Shown here one piece after another: positions 1-9,294 of a stretch of 64,000 nucleotides of DNA. The stretch comes from Microvirga rosea. Lineage in GTDB: Bacteria > Pseudomonadota > Alphaproteobacteria > Rhizobiales > Beijerinckiaceae. A program made the translations under genes and the position numbers. The stretch is from the NCBI RefSeq assembly GCF_020595095.1, contig NZ_JAJDOP010000001.1, positions 806,001 to 870,000 of the forward strand. The letters are read 5' to 3'. Positions within the stretch are counted from its first letter, which is position 1; every line of letters begins with the position of its first letter. The notes under the pieces were generated by a model, which was given only the letters and a program-made list of their open reading frames with translations, searched no databases and was not told the origin of the DNA.

Positions 1-134
1 CCTTTCGAGCGCATCTTGTCCAGCACCTCATAGGCCGAGAGAGGATTCTGGGCGGCCATGAGGATTTTGTGGACACGCTTCTGGGTGTCATTCAGCCCCT
101 CGACGGAGTGATCGTGATGATGGGTCGAGGCCAT
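1..134 (-). CDS. Fur-family regulator, Zur-like (3' part outside window)
   Basis: Only the first 44 codons lie in the window; the gene runs off the left edge. The ATG is the complement of 132-134. The N-terminus is His-rich (HHHDH) and is followed by a winged-helix start (NDTQKRVHKIL, then PLSAYEVLDKMR). That pattern fits the first helices of Fur-family metalloregulators, most like zinc-responsive Zur proteins of rhizobia. The metal sites and dimerisation domain are not visible, so Zur versus another Fur member is not settled. It is convergent in no sense with the next gene: both it and the dehydrogenase at 317-1492 are on the minus strand, separated by about 180 bases in which I see no gene. 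Confidence 0.7.
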   Translation of the reverse strand, partial: MASTHHHDHSVEGLNDTQKRVHKILMAAQNPLSAYEVLDKMRSK

Positions 135-316
135 GAACGAACGAGAACTCCCTGTTGCCGAAGCGCGAAGACGGACGGAGGACAACCCGCCCGTAGCGCA
201 CCTTTGGCTATGTTATAGGTGGCCGAGCCGCCGGTTGCCAGCCTGTCCGCCGTTCCTGTGACAAAGTGAATGTATGGGCGAAGGATTCATGCCCTTCGCC
301 CGCAACGATCCACAGG

Positions 317-1492
317 TTAGAGATTGATCCAGGCGGCCTTCCGCTGCGACGAGCGGACGGCGGCTTCAATGAACCTCACACCGCGCACGCCGTGTTCGAC
401 GGTCGGGACCTGAAGCGAATAAGGATTCGGCTCCCGTTCTTCGAGGCGAGCCGCAATCTGTTCGGCGACGTCCGCGTAGATCTGGGCGAAGCCTTCGAGA
501 TAGCCCTCCGGGTGCCCGGCCGGAATGCGCGATGCGGCCTGCGCCACCTCCGAGGATCCTGCGCCGTTGCGCCGAATGAGCCTGGGCGGCTCTCCCAAGG
601 GCGAGTGGATCAGGAGGTTCGGATTCTCCTGATGCCATTCAAGGCCGCCCTTTTCACCATAAACCCGGATGCGAAGGCCGTTTTCCTGTCCGGCGGCGAC
701 CTGGCTGCACCACAGCATCCCCTGAGCCCCGGAAGCGAAGCGCAACATCATGTGGGCATTGTCGTCCAATCGTCGTCCCGGCACGAAGGTGTGAAGGTCG
801 GCCGCGAGGGACACGATCTCCACCCCCGCAATGAACTCAGCCAGGTTGAAGGCATGGGTGCCGATGTCGCCGACGGCCCCTGCCGGTCCGGACCGGGCCG
901 GGTCCGTCCGCCATTCCGCCTGCTTGCTCCCCGTTTCCTCCACGCGGGTTGCCAGCCAATCCTGCGCATACTCGACCTGAACGACCCTGATCTCGCCCAG
1001 ATCCCCGGCCTTCACCATCGCCCGCGCCTGCCGAACCAGCGGATAGCCCGTGTAGTTATGGGTCACCGCGAAGATAAGGCCGGAGTCCCGGGCAAGTCTT
1101 GCCAGCTGATCGGCCTCGCGGCGCGTGGTGGTGAGCGGCTTGTCGCAGATGACGTGAATGCCGGCCTTGAGAAACGCGCGAGCCGCCGCCGCATGGGCAT
1201 GGTTCGGCGTCACAATGGCGACTGCATCGATACCGTCCTTCAAACGGCGCTCCCGCCGCGCCATCTCGTTGAAGTCGCCATAGATCCTGTCGTCCCGCAA
1301 CAGGAGGTCCTGTCCTGAAAGGCGTGCCCGTTCCGGGTCGGAGGAGAGCGCCCCCGCCACCAGCTCCCAGCGGTCGTCGAGCCGGGCCGCGATGCGATGA
1401 ACGGCACCGATGAAGGCGCCGCGGCCACCCCCAACCATCCCGAGCCGAAGACGGCGATTGAGCTTTTGACGATCCGATCCTTTGATGGTCAT
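317..1492 (-). CDS. Gfo/Idh/MocA-family oxidoreductase
   Basis: A 391-residue NAD(P)-dependent dehydrogenase of the Gfo/Idh/MocA family. The N-terminal Rossmann fold shows [12 protein letters not shown] at about residues 18-29 and the family's CDKPL motif with the conserved Lys at about 140. The C-terminal alpha/beta domain contains [13 protein letters not shown], which carries the active-site Asp/His pair. It is the last gene of a minus-strand operon and starts 5 bases after the stop of the TIM-barrel isomerase gene. The context (RbsABC-type importer, isomerase, LacI regulator) says the substrate is a sugar, sugar acid or cyclitol. Members of this family oxidise many such compounds, so the exact substrate cannot be read from the sequence. 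A 3-keto-glycoside type route is one possibility, by inference only. Confidence 0.85.
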   Translation of the reverse strand: MTIKGSDRQKLNRRLRLGMVGGGRGAFIGAVHRIAARLDDRWELVAGALSSDPERARLSGQDLLLRDDRIYGDFNEMARRERRLKDGIDAVAIVTPNHAHAAAARAFLKAGIHVICDKPLTTTRREADQLARLARDSGLIFAVTHNYTGYPLVRQARAMVKAGDLGEIRVVQVEYAQDWLATRVEETGSKQAEWRTDPARSGPAGAVGDIGTHAFNLAEFIAGVEIVSLAADLHTFVPGRRLDDNAHMMLRFASGAQGMLWCSQVAAGQENGLRIRVYGEKGGLEWHQENPNLLIHSPLGEPPRLIRRNGAGSSEVAQAASRIPAGHPEGYLEGFAQIYADVAEQIAARLEEREPNPYSLQVPTVEHGVRGVRFIEAAVRSSQRKAAWINL

Positions 1493-1497
1493 GGCGC

Positions 1498-2574
1498 TTA
1501 CTCCGCGGCCTTCGCAAGGTCGTCGATGCCGAGCAAACGCCGATTGGCCGCGTCGTCGGTTCCGCCCGCGGCGAAGTCGTCAAACGCCTTTTCGGTGACG
1601 CGGATGATGTGATTAGCGATGAACTGCGCTCCCTCCCGGGCTCCATCCTCCGGATGCTTTAGGCAGCATTCCCATTCCAGGACGGCCCAGGAATCGTAAT
1701 CGTATTGGGCAAGCTTTGAGAAGATGGCGTTGAAGTCGACTTGCCCATCCCCGAGGGAGCGGAAGCGGCCGGCCCGATTGATCCAGCTTTCATAGCCGCC
1801 ATACACGCCGACCCGGCCCGTTGGATTGAACTCCGCATCTTTGGCGTGAAATGCCTTGATCCTCTCGTGGTAGAGATCAATGAAGGCGACATAGTCGAGC
1901 TGCTGAAGAAGGAAATGGCTCGGATCATAGTTGATGCAGGCTCGGGCATGCCCTCCGACCGCATCCACGAAGCGCTCGAAGGTCGCACCATCATGAACGT
2001 CCTCGCCAGGGTGGATCTCATAGGCCACGTCGCAGCCTGCATCCTCATAGGCATCCAAGATCGGACGCCAGCGGCGGCCCAGCTCCTCGAAGGCGGTTTC
2101 GATTAGCCCCGCGGGTCGCTGCGGCCACGGATACACGAAAGGCCAGGCCAGAGCGCCCGAGAACGAGACGCTTGCCGTCAACCCCAAGCGCCGGGAAGCC
2201 TTCGCGGCCATGAGCATCTGTTCGACCGCCCATTCCTGACGCGCCCGCGGATTGCCGCGCACCGCCGGAGCAGCAAAGCCGTCGAAGGCTTCGTCGAAAG
2301 CCGGATGAACGGCGACGAGTTGCCCCTGAAGATGGGTGGAGAGTTCCGTGATCGACAGCCCGTGCGAGCGGACGATACCCTGGATCTCATCGCAATAGGT
2401 TTCCGAGTCCGCCGCCTTTGCGAGGTCGAAGAGCCGCGCATCCCATGTGGGGATCTGCACGCCCTTGTAGCCGAGCGAAGCCGCCCAGCGGCAGATGGAG
2501 TCGAGCGAGTTGAACGGGGCTTCATCGCTTGCAAATTGAGCAAGAAAGAGCCCCGGCCCCTTCATGGTTTTCAT
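1498..2574 (-). CDS. TIM-barrel sugar isomerase/epimerase (AP-endonuclease-2 / IolE-like)
   Basis: A 358-residue xylose-isomerase-like TIM barrel (sugar phosphate isomerase/epimerase family). Metal-binding residues typical of the family are seen in YEIHPGEDV (Glu/His), INYDPSHF (Asp/His), KAFHAKDAEF (His) and AVLEWECCL (Glu). An upstream ATG would give 366 residues, but the ATG at 2574 has a GGGAGG ribosome-binding site six bases ahead and is preferred. The gene sits between the substrate-binding-protein gene and the Gfo/Idh/MocA dehydrogenase, 5 bases from the latter. This isomerase/dehydrogenase pairing is common in cyclitol, rare-sugar and 3-keto-sugar pathways. The reaction could be isomerisation, epimerisation, dehydration (IolE type) or 3-keto-glycoside cleavage. 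Confidence 0.8.
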   Translation of the reverse strand: MKTMKGPGLFLAQFASDEAPFNSLDSICRWAASLGYKGVQIPTWDARLFDLAKAADSETYCDEIQGIVRSHGLSITELSTHLQGQLVAVHPAFDEAFDGFAAPAVRGNPRARQEWAVEQMLMAAKASRRLGLTASVSFSGALAWPFVYPWPQRPAGLIETAFEELGRRWRPILDAYEDAGCDVAYEIHPGEDVHDGATFERFVDAVGGHARACINYDPSHFLLQQLDYVAFIDLYHERIKAFHAKDAEFNPTGRVGVYGGYESWINRAGRFRSLGDGQVDFNAIFSKLAQYDYDSWAVLEWECCLKHPEDGAREGAQFIANHIIRVTEKAFDDFAAGGTDDAANRRLLGIDDLAKAAE

Positions 2575-2644
2575 GGAATGCCTCCCGGTCTCCTCCATGG
2601 CGCGAAAAGGAGGGTGCCCGTCGGTGAAGTCTGTTGCGAGGGGT

Positions 2645-2669
2645 GTCCCTCTCCCGAAAGGAGAGGGAC
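2645..2669. repeat. Perfect inverted repeat after the binding-protein gene
   Basis: Arms 2645-2654 and 2660-2669 are a perfect 10-base inverted repeat (GTCCCTCTCC) with a CGAAA loop. It lies between the stop of the binding-protein gene (2679) and the downstream isomerase gene on the same strand. No T-run follows it in the direction of transcription, so it looks more like an mRNA 3'-end-stabilising hairpin than a terminator. Confidence 0.65.
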
Positions 2670-2678
2670 GGGACCATT

Positions 2679-3632
2679 TTAGAAGGACGAGTTGGGGAAG
2701 TAGTGTTCCTTCGCATTGTCCTTCGTGATCAGCTGGGCATTCAGCACATAGGTGCCGCGCATCGGCGCATCCGTGAAGAACTGAGCGGCCGTCACGTTCA
2801 TGGCCGTCGCGATCATCGCAGGCGGATAGGACACGTCGGCGGGGATCATCTTGTCGCCATCCATCACGCGCTTGATCATATCCTTCATGCCGGCGCCGCC
2901 GAGCACGAACTTGATATCCTCCCGCTTGGCCTGGCGAATGGCCTCGAGCACGCCGAGCGCCATGTCGTCGTCGGAAGCCCAGACTGCATCGATCTTCGGA
3001 TGCTTCGACAGGTAATCCTGCATCACCCGGAAGGCGTCGTCGCGGTTCCAGTTGGCATATTGCTTGTCGATCACCTTGACGCCGGATCCTTCGAGCGCCT
3101 TCTCGAAGTTCGAGACACGCTCCTCGTCGATCACCGTCGGGATGCCGCGAAAGACGACGACGTTACCGGACTTCAGGTTGTCGACCATGTATTTTCCAGC
3201 GACCCGGCCGAATTCAGGATTGTTGCCGGCGACATAGATATCCTGGATCGCCGGATCCTTCAGGCCCCGATCCACGACCGTGATAAACGTTCCGCGCTTC
3301 TTTACGGCCCGAACCGGATCGGTCAGTTCGTCGGAGTTGAAAGGAAGGACGACCAGGGCGTCAATCTTCTGCGCCGTCAGATCATCGAGGGCGTTGGCCT
3401 GGGAAGCGCCGTCCGGAGATGTCTTCACGACGACCTTGAGGCCCGGATAGGTCTTCTCCAGTTGTTTGGCGGCTTCCTGGGCGTGATACACAACGCCGCC
3501 CGTCCACCCGTGAGTCGCGGCCGGGATCGACACCCCGATGGTCACGTTCTTCTTGTCCTGCGCCATGGCACCCGTGGCGAGGCCTGCCAAGAGGCCCGCT
3601 GCGGCTGCCAGTCTTAAGGTCGTTTTTCTCAT
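2679..3632 (-). CDS. Sugar ABC transporter periplasmic binding protein (RbsB-like)
   Basis: A 317-residue type-I periplasmic sugar-binding protein. A signal peptide covers about residues 1-31 ([13 protein letters not shown].. with an AMA|QD-type cleavage site), then [15 protein letters not shown] begins the first Rossmann-like lobe. [16 protein letters not shown] resembles the hinge and ligand region of RbsB-type proteins. The chosen ATG at 3632 is preceded by AGGGAGG at good spacing; the reading frame is open further upstream but that part is not coding-like. It is the third gene of the operon after the ATPase and permease. Ligand identity is unknown. Confidence 0.88.
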   Translation of the reverse strand: MRKTTLRLAAAAGLLAGLATGAMAQDKKNVTIGVSIPAATHGWTGGVVYHAQEAAKQLEKTYPGLKVVVKTSPDGASQANALDDLTAQKIDALVVLPFNSDELTDPVRAVKKRGTFITVVDRGLKDPAIQDIYVAGNNPEFGRVAGKYMVDNLKSGNVVVFRGIPTVIDEERVSNFEKALEGSGVKVIDKQYANWNRDDAFRVMQDYLSKHPKIDAVWASDDDMALGVLEAIRQAKREDIKFVLGGAGMKDMIKRVMDGDKMIPADVSYPPAMIATAMNVTAAQFFTDAPMRGTYVLNAQLITKDNAKEHYFPNSSF

Positions 3633-3693
3633 GTTTCCCTCCCTGAAGGATCTGTTTTGAGCTCTCATGCGGAACCGGCGAGCTCGGCCGGCT

Positions 3694-4692
3694 TCATCGC
3701 CCGCGCTGAAATGAGCGCTGCACGAGCATGGCGATAATGATGATGGCGCCCTGAACCGCCCCGACCAGAAACTCGGACACGAAGTTCGACAGCACCATGA
3801 TGTTTGCAACGAGTTCCAGAATGACGGCGCCGGCCACCGTTCCCCAGATCCGGCCGATCCCGCCTCTCAGCGCCGTTCCGCCGACCACCACGGCGGTGAT
3901 CGCCTGGAGTTCCCAGAGAAGGCCCGTGGTCGGAGTCGCCGAGCCGAGGCGCGGCACATAGACAAGCACGGCGATCGCCACACAGATGCCCTGGATGACG
4001 TAAGTGAGCGTCCTGACGCGCCAGATGGGAACGCCCGAATAGCGCGCGACATCCTCGTTGGAACCGATGGCGATGACATGCCGCCCGAAGGACGTCCGGT
4101 AGAGAAGAACCGCCCCGATCGCCGCCACGACCAGGAAGACCAGGATTGGAACAGGAATTCCGGCAATGGTTCCGAAATAAGCCGGGCGATAGATTTCTCT
4201 CAGATCAGCGTTGCGGAGCGTGATCGTCCCACCGGCCGCGAGCCAGATTACCAGGGAGCGGAAGATCCCCATCGTCCCCAGGGTGACGATGAAAGGCTCG
4301 ATGCGTCCGAACGTGACGATCAGGCCATTGGCAAGGCCGCAGACGGCGCCCAGCGCAAGAGCCGCGCCCATGCCCATCGCGAGTGTTCCGACGTCCGCGC
4401 CGCCCATGCGGTTCAGAATGAGAATCATGGCTCCGGCGATAAGAGCCGCCATGGAGCCCACCGACAGATCCAGGCCGCCGCCCGAGATAACGAATGTGGC
4501 GCCGACCGCGATGATCGCGATAAAGGCGGACCGGGTGACGACATTGAGAAGATTGGATGCCGTCAGGAAGTCGGGATTGATGAGCGTGCCGGCAATGATC
4601 AGCACGATGAGGGCAATAAAGGGAGACAGCGTCCGCATATCCACGGAAAAGCGTCGGGCTTGAGATGCGCTGCGGATAACGGTTTCAGTCAT
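3694..4692 (-). CDS. Sugar ABC transporter permease (RbsC-like)
   Basis: A 332-residue inner-membrane permease of the BPD_transp_2 (RbsC/XylH) family with about 8-10 hydrophobic segments, e.g. [39 protein letters not shown] and [18 protein letters not shown]. The two glycine-rich motifs ([10 protein letters not shown] and [12 protein letters not shown]) are hallmarks of the family. Its ATG overlaps the TGA of the ATPase gene in an ATGA junction, which shows translational coupling and decides the start. It should form the membrane channel that works with the RbsA-like ATPase and the binding protein at 2679-3632. Confidence 0.9.
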   Translation of the reverse strand: MTETVIRSASQARRFSVDMRTLSPFIALIVLIIAGTLINPDFLTASNLLNVVTRSAFIAIIAVGATFVISGGGLDLSVGSMAALIAGAMILILNRMGGADVGTLAMGMGAALALGAVCGLANGLIVTFGRIEPFIVTLGTMGIFRSLVIWLAAGGTITLRNADLREIYRPAYFGTIAGIPVPILVFLVVAAIGAVLLYRTSFGRHVIAIGSNEDVARYSGVPIWRVRTLTYVIQGICVAIAVLVYVPRLGSATPTTGLLWELQAITAVVVGGTALRGGIGRIWGTVAGAVILELVANIMVLSNFVSEFLVGAVQGAIIIIAMLVQRSFQRGR

Positions 4693-6209
4693 ACATGGCC
4701 TGCGGCGATTTCCGCCGCCCTTTCTTCGTGAACTCCAGTCGCCAGAAAGACGATGGCATCTTCGGTCAGACGGTTGCCTTCCACCTCTCCGGCGATCTGC
4801 CCGTTGCGCATCACGAGAACGCGATGGCACAGGCCGATCAGTTCCTGCATCTCCGACGAGATGACGATGACGGAGCGTCCTTCCTGAGCAAGGGAGGCAA
4901 TGAAGCTATAGATCTGTTGCTTGGTTCCGATGTCTACGCCGCGGGTCGGCTCGTCGATGATGACGATCTGGGGCTCGGCAAGCATCATCTTGGCAAGAAG
5001 CAGCTTCTGCTGGTTGCCACCGGAGAGCTGTCCCGCCAGCATGTCGCGGCGGCGAGCTCGGATATCGAAGTCCTGAATGGCTTTGTCGAGCGCGCCTTCT
5101 TCGGCACCTCTGTCCATGAGCGACGCCCGGGTGAATTTCTCGAGGGCCGCGAGGGTCAGGTTCACGCGCAGATTCTGCTGCAGCAGAAGCCCTTTTCCCT
5201 TTCGGTCCTCCGACAGGTAGACGATCCCTGCCGCCATCGCTTCCCGTGCATCCTTGAAGCGAATGGATGCGCCGTGAAGAGTTATCGACCCATGGCCCGC
5301 CCGCAAACCCAGGAGACTCTCGAAAAGCTCCGTCCGTCCTGCCCCGATCAGTCCGCCAAACCCAAGGATTTCACCACGCCGCAGCGAAAAGGATGCCCGT
5401 GTGACATGTCCGGGGACGGTGAAATCCCTGACCGCCAGAACCGTATCGGCAGAGGCCCCCGCGGGCTTTTCCGGGTAGAGCTTCGACATGTCGCGCCCGA
5501 CCATCAGGCGGGCCATTTCGAGGGGCTCGAGCCCTTCGATATCCCGATTCGTCACAAGGCGGCCATCCCGCAAGACTGTGACGCGATCTGCTATCGCCTT
5601 CACCTCGTTGAGGCGGTGGGAAATATAAAGGACGGCGACGTTCTGCTCCCGCAGTTTCCGGATGATGGCGAAGAGGCTCTCGGCTTCGACAGGGGTGAGA
5701 ACGGCCGTCGGCTCGTCGAATGCGACCACTCGGTGCGGCACCAGGAGGGCGCGGGCAATCTGAACGAGTTGCCGGTCGGCGATGGACAGGTTGCGGACAT
5801 GAGTGTCCGGATCGATGACTGCACCCAGATCGTTCAGGATCGCCCGGGTCTTGTCGCGCATCGTCCGGTCGTCGACGAAGCCTAGCCGCTTTATCTCCCG
5901 TCCGAGAAACACATTCTCCGCCACGGTGAGGTCTTCCGCGAGGAGAATCTCCTGATGCACCAGGACGATGCCCTGTGCCTCCGCCTCTACAGGGCCGGAA
6001 AAGCGGACCGGGACTCCGTCGAGCAGCAATGCACCCTGGCTCGGCAGAAGATGGCCGGACAGGATACGCATGAGGGTCGACTTCCCGGCGCCGTTCTCGC
6101 CGATGACCGCGTGCACCTCACCGGCCTGGAGATCGAGGGAGATGTCCTTGAGGACCTCAATCGGCCCGAACGATTTCGAGATGCCTTCTGCACGAAGAAC
6201 GGAAGCCAT
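4689..6209 (-). CDS. Sugar ABC transporter ATPase, double domain (RbsA-like)
   Basis: A 506-residue ATPase with two fused nucleotide-binding domains, the normal size for RbsA/XylG/MglA proteins. Domain 1 has Walker A GENGAGKS at about residues 37-44 and a Walker B ending VVAFDEPTA. Domain 2 has the degenerate Walker A GLIGAGRTE (Arg for Lys, normal in this family), the signature LSGGNQQK and Walker B IVIIDEPTRG. Start ATG at 6209 has GGAG seven bases upstream. It is the first gene of the minus-strand sugar operon and lies opposite a LacI gene, with a perfect LacI-type operator in the shared upstream region. Confidence 0.92.
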   Translation of the reverse strand: MASVLRAEGISKSFGPIEVLKDISLDLQAGEVHAVIGENGAGKSTLMRILSGHLLPSQGALLLDGVPVRFSGPVEAEAQGIVLVHQEILLAEDLTVAENVFLGREIKRLGFVDDRTMRDKTRAILNDLGAVIDPDTHVRNLSIADRQLVQIARALLVPHRVVAFDEPTAVLTPVEAESLFAIIRKLREQNVAVLYISHRLNEVKAIADRVTVLRDGRLVTNRDIEGLEPLEMARLMVGRDMSKLYPEKPAGASADTVLAVRDFTVPGHVTRASFSLRRGEILGFGGLIGAGRTELFESLLGLRAGHGSITLHGASIRFKDAREAMAAGIVYLSEDRKGKGLLLQQNLRVNLTLAALEKFTRASLMDRGAEEGALDKAIQDFDIRARRRDMLAGQLSGGNQQKLLLAKMMLAEPQIVIIDEPTRGVDIGTKQQIYSFIASLAQEGRSVIVISSEMQELIGLCHRVLVMRNGQIAGEVEGNRLTEDAIVFLATGVHEERAAEIAAGHV

Positions 6210-6398
6210 GCGCTGCTCCGGACCCTTGTCGATGATTGCGGTCCGCCGCCGTGTTCCGGAAGCGGTTCTCGGACGTCGAAGACGTCCTTCATGTCAGCGG
6301 GGCAAAGGGGATGAGAGCATGCATTTTCCTCCGGATGAGCCGGCATCCTCTTTCGGGACGCTCGGCGACAAAGGCTCCGCGGGTCAGTGCGGAGCCAC

Positions 6399-6416
6399 GA
6401 TGTAATCGATTACATC
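6399..6416. promoter_or_regulatory. LacI-type operator, perfect 18-base palindrome
   Basis: GATGTAATCGATTACATC is a perfect palindrome with the central CG expected for LacI/GalR-family operators. It lies 190 bases before the RbsA-like ATPase start and 56 bases before the divergent LacI gene at 6472, so it could control both directions. The link to that LacI protein is inferred from position. Confidence 0.75.
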
Positions 6417-6471
6417 AACTTTACCGCAACCCTCGCTTCTGTCAAACAGAGGTCGGAAGGATCAGGCTGGG

Positions 6472-7530
6472 ATGGACGATTTCGGGCCCAAGAGGCGTCT
6501 GGAGCGGCGCAGCACTCCCCACCGCGGAGTGCGTATCCAGGATGTGGCAAGACTGGCCGAGGTTTCGACCGCCACGGTCAGCCGTGCCCTCGCGACGCCA
6601 CAACGGGTCTCCCCGGAGAAGCGGGCACGGGTGCTCGAGGCCATCGCCCAGACGGGCTACACGCCCAACCTTACGGCTCGTTCCCTGCGCTCCCAGAAAA
6701 CCGGAATGGTTCTGGTGGTTCTGCCCGATCTCGCCAACACCTTCTTTTCGCGAATCCTGCGCGGCATCGAGGAGACGCTGTTCGAGGCTGGCTATGGCAT
6801 GATCATCAGCGACCTGGATGGTTCGCCGGAGAAGGAGGCACATTTTACCGCCTTCACCACTGCGGGCCGGGTCGATGGGGCCATCCTGCTGAATGGCCAC
6901 CTCTTTGGCCAAAGCCGGGATGGTCAGGGCAGGGCGGCGGATATCGATATCCCGATCGTGGCGCTGTGCGAGGCCATTCCGAACGCGGACATTCCCCAAA
7001 TCGAGATCGACAATCGAACGGCCGCCCGCAAGATGACCCAGTACCTCGCCTCGCGGGGCCATCGCGAAATCCTTTACGTCAGTGGCCCAGCCGGGAACGT
7101 TCTCGAGAAGGAGCGTTATCGGGGCTATCGCGACGGCCTGCAGAGGGCGGGGCTGTCTTTCGACCCGACATGGGTCATTCCTGGCGATTACACGATCGAA
7201 TCGGGAATGCGGGCAGGGCACTCGATCGTTCAAAGGGCCAATCGCCCGTCAGGCGTATTCTGCACGAGCGACGAGATGGCGATCGGCTTGATCCGCACGC
7301 TGCTATCCGCCGGTATCCGCGTGCCGCAAGACATCTCCGTCGCAGGGTTCGACGATATCGAATTCGCAGCCGTCGCGGAGCCGGCTCTCACGACAATCCG
7401 CCAGCCACGCCAGGAACTTGGCCGGGCGGCTGCAGCGGCCTTGATCGCCTTGCTGCAAAAACAGGAAACACCGCGGCTGATCCGCCTCGAAACGGAACTC
7501 GTCATCCGGGACAGCGTCACGGATCGCTAA
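6472..7530 (+). CDS. LacI-family transcriptional regulator
   Basis: A 352-residue regulator. The helix-turn-helix is at about residues 21-40 (IQDVARLAEVSTATVSRAL), followed by the hinge helix region (PNLTARSLRSQKTG) and a periplasmic-binding-protein-like sensor domain ending in VAGFDDIEFA and PALTTIRQPRQELG, both typical of LacI proteins. It is divergent from the RbsABC-type sugar operon and has a perfect operator 56 bases upstream. The expected role is a repressor of the sugar operon, relieved by the imported sugar or a product. Ribosome binding before the ATG at 6472 is weak (GGCTGGG). Confidence 0.9.
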   Translation: MDDFGPKRRLERRSTPHRGVRIQDVARLAEVSTATVSRALATPQRVSPEKRARVLEAIAQTGYTPNLTARSLRSQKTGMVLVVLPDLANTFFSRILRGIEETLFEAGYGMIISDLDGSPEKEAHFTAFTTAGRVDGAILLNGHLFGQSRDGQGRAADIDIPIVALCEAIPNADIPQIEIDNRTAARKMTQYLASRGHREILYVSGPAGNVLEKERYRGYRDGLQRAGLSFDPTWVIPGDYTIESGMRAGHSIVQRANRPSGVFCTSDEMAIGLIRTLLSAGIRVPQDISVAGFDDIEFAAVAEPALTTIRQPRQELGRAAAAALIALLQKQETPRLIRLETELVIRDSVTDR

Positions 7531-7661
7531 CCGAAATCCGGAAAACCGCTGACGGTCGCCAGGCGGACCTAACCCTCCATACTCCTAAAGAACCGGCAAA
7601 ATTTCGGAACCTGTCCGGATTGACGCTCCCTTCGTTCTGCCGCACTATGACATAATTAAGA

Positions 7662-7682
7662 TCCATATTTCATAAATATGGA
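7662..7682. promoter_or_regulatory. Operator-like 21-base palindrome before the Dpp-type operon
   Basis: TCCATATTT-CAT-AAATATGGA has perfect 9-base arms around a 3-base centre. It ends 16 bases before the GTG start of the binding-protein gene, downstream of a possible TTGACG -35 box at 7620-7625. AT-rich palindromes with TCCA/TGGA ends resemble IclR-family sites. The IclR gene at 14814-15650 in the same cluster is the likely ligand, by inference; a related imperfect repeat lies at its own promoter (15673-15688). Confidence 0.65.
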
Positions 7683-7698
7683 ATAAGGAGGGGAAGTC

Positions 7699-9225
7699 GT
7701 GAAACTGATCAGTCGTGTTCTGCTGCCAGGACTCCTGGCTCTTGGAATAAGCCCTGTTGCTGCTCAATCGTCCGGCGGCGTCATCAACGTGGCCACCGTC
7801 GGTGAACCGCCGACCATGGACCCCATGGTCTCAACGGCGGATCTCGTCGGCATCGTCACCCAGCACTTTTATGAGACTCTCTTCACCTTCGATAAAAACT
7901 GGAAGGTGACCCCACTCCTTGCCGAGGCGATGCCGGAGATCACCGAGGCCGGAAAGGTCTACACGATCAAGCTCCGGCGCGACGTGACCTTCCACGACGG
8001 ATCTCCCATGGCAGCCGAGGATGTCGTGGCCTCTCTGAAGCGGTGGATGGAGCTTGCGTCCCGCGGCAAGCAGACGGCCGCGAATATCGAAAAGGTCGAG
8101 GTTGCGGATCCTGCGACGGTGCGGATCACCCTCAAGGCTCCCTATGCACCTCTCCTGGCGCTTCTAGCCTTCAACAATTCCGCGGCCGTCATCATGCCGG
8201 CGAAGAAGATGGAGAATCCGCTAAAGGAGCCTGTCGGAACCGGCCCCTATATGCTCAAGGACCGCAAGGCCGACCAGTATATCCAGCTCGTGCGCTATTC
8301 CGGCTACAAGCCTCGCCAAGGGGAAGCCGACGGTTATGGCGGCGCGCGTAAACCCATTCTCGACGAAATCCGCTTCGTTCCGGTGCCCGATCCCAACACG
8401 CGCATCGAGGGCGCCATTTCCGGCCAGTTCGACTATGTGGATGCCCTGCCGGTTGAGGCGTATGACCGGCTCAAGGGGCAGCAGACGACGAAGCCGGTTG
8501 TTCTGAAGCCCTTCGGTTGGCCGGTCTTCGTGATGAACACGAAGCAGGGCGTGATGGCCAATACGGATAGCCGGATGGCCGTGCGTCTGGCTCTGAGCAT
8601 GGAGGACATGCTTGCCGCGGCTTTCGGATCGACGGACTTCTATGCCCTCGATGCAGCCATGTATCCGGAAGGTTATGTGTGGCACACGAATGCAGGGACG
8701 GAGGGCAAGTACAATGTCGCCGATCCGGAAAAGGCGAAGGCTCTTCTCAAAAAAGCCAACTACGACGGTTCGCCGGTGCGAATCCTGACGAGCCGCCAGT
8801 ACGAGTTCCATTACAAGATGGCGCAGGTGGCCGCCGAGTATCTGAAGCAGGCTGGCTTCAAGGTCGACATGCAGGTGGTGGATTGGGCAACGCTCACGCA
8901 GCGCCGTGCAGATCCGGCCGTCTGGGACATCTATATCACCCACAGCCCCTTCCTGCCCGAGCCCGCCCTCATCGGTCAGCTTTCCGAGAGCTCGCCCGGC
9001 TGGTGGACATCTCCGGCGCGCACACAGGCGGTTGATGCGTTCAATACCGAAAGCGATCCGCAGAAGCGGGTTGCCCTGTGGGCCAATGTCCAGAAAGTCA
9101 TGTACGACGAAACGCCCAGCATCAAGATCGGCGACTTCAACGCTCTCGCGGCTCAGGCTCCGAAGCTCGAAGGCGTTGTCCCGGCCCCATGGCCTTACTT
9201 CTGGAACGTATCCGTCAAGAAGTAG
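7699..9225 (+). CDS. Family-5 ABC substrate-binding protein (Dpp/Opp type)
   Basis: A 508-residue periplasmic solute-binding protein of the SBP_bac_5 family. It has a signal peptide (about 1-22, ..SPVAAQSS) and the family opening GEPPTMDPM, then FYETLFTFDKNW and VTFHDGSPMAAEDV, typical of dipeptide, oligopeptide and glutathione binding proteins. The GTG start is set by the strong AAGGAGGGG upstream. It is the first gene of an operon with two permeases, a metallohydrolase, two ATPases and a RidA protein. Family-5 proteins bind peptides, but also opines, nickel and various amides; the ligand is presumably the substrate of the amidohydrolase at 11101. Confidence 0.9.
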   Translation: MKLISRVLLPGLLALGISPVAAQSSGGVINVATVGEPPTMDPMVSTADLVGIVTQHFYETLFTFDKNWKVTPLLAEAMPEITEAGKVYTIKLRRDVTFHDGSPMAAEDVVASLKRWMELASRGKQTAANIEKVEVADPATVRITLKAPYAPLLALLAFNNSAAVIMPAKKMENPLKEPVGTGPYMLKDRKADQYIQLVRYSGYKPRQGEADGYGGARKPILDEIRFVPVPDPNTRIEGAISGQFDYVDALPVEAYDRLKGQQTTKPVVLKPFGWPVFVMNTKQGVMANTDSRMAVRLALSMEDMLAAAFGSTDFYALDAAMYPEGYVWHTNAGTEGKYNVADPEKAKALLKKANYDGSPVRILTSRQYEFHYKMAQVAAEYLKQAGFKVDMQVVDWATLTQRRADPAVWDIYITHSPFLPEPALIGQLSESSPGWWTSPARTQAVDAFNTESDPQKRVALWANVQKVMYDETPSIKIGDFNALAAQAPKLEGVVPAPWPYFWNVSVKK

Positions 9226-9242
9226 AGCTTGTCTTGCACTCA

Positions 9243-9269
9243 CGGGAGACGCGGATGCCGCGTCTCCCG
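9243..9269. repeat. Perfect intergenic hairpin after the binding-protein gene
   Basis: Arms 9243-9254 (CGGGAGACGCGG) and 9258-9269 pair perfectly over 12 bases around an ATG loop. It is located between the binding-protein stop (9225) and the first permease (9295). No T-run follows. It probably protects the 3' end of the upstream message or partly stops transcription, raising binding protein over membrane subunits. Confidence 0.7.
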
Positions 9270-9294
9270 AACCCGAGGCTGAAAAAGAAACACC

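Noticed and set aside
208..218. CTATGTTATAG as a Zur box near the truncated regulator
   Set aside because: Arms are only four bases and the sequence does not match the longer known alphaproteobacterial Zur motif well.
266..1318. Long plus-strand frame opposite the Gfo/Idh/MocA gene
   Set aside because: No domain signature and unusual composition; the minus-strand dehydrogenase explains the region.
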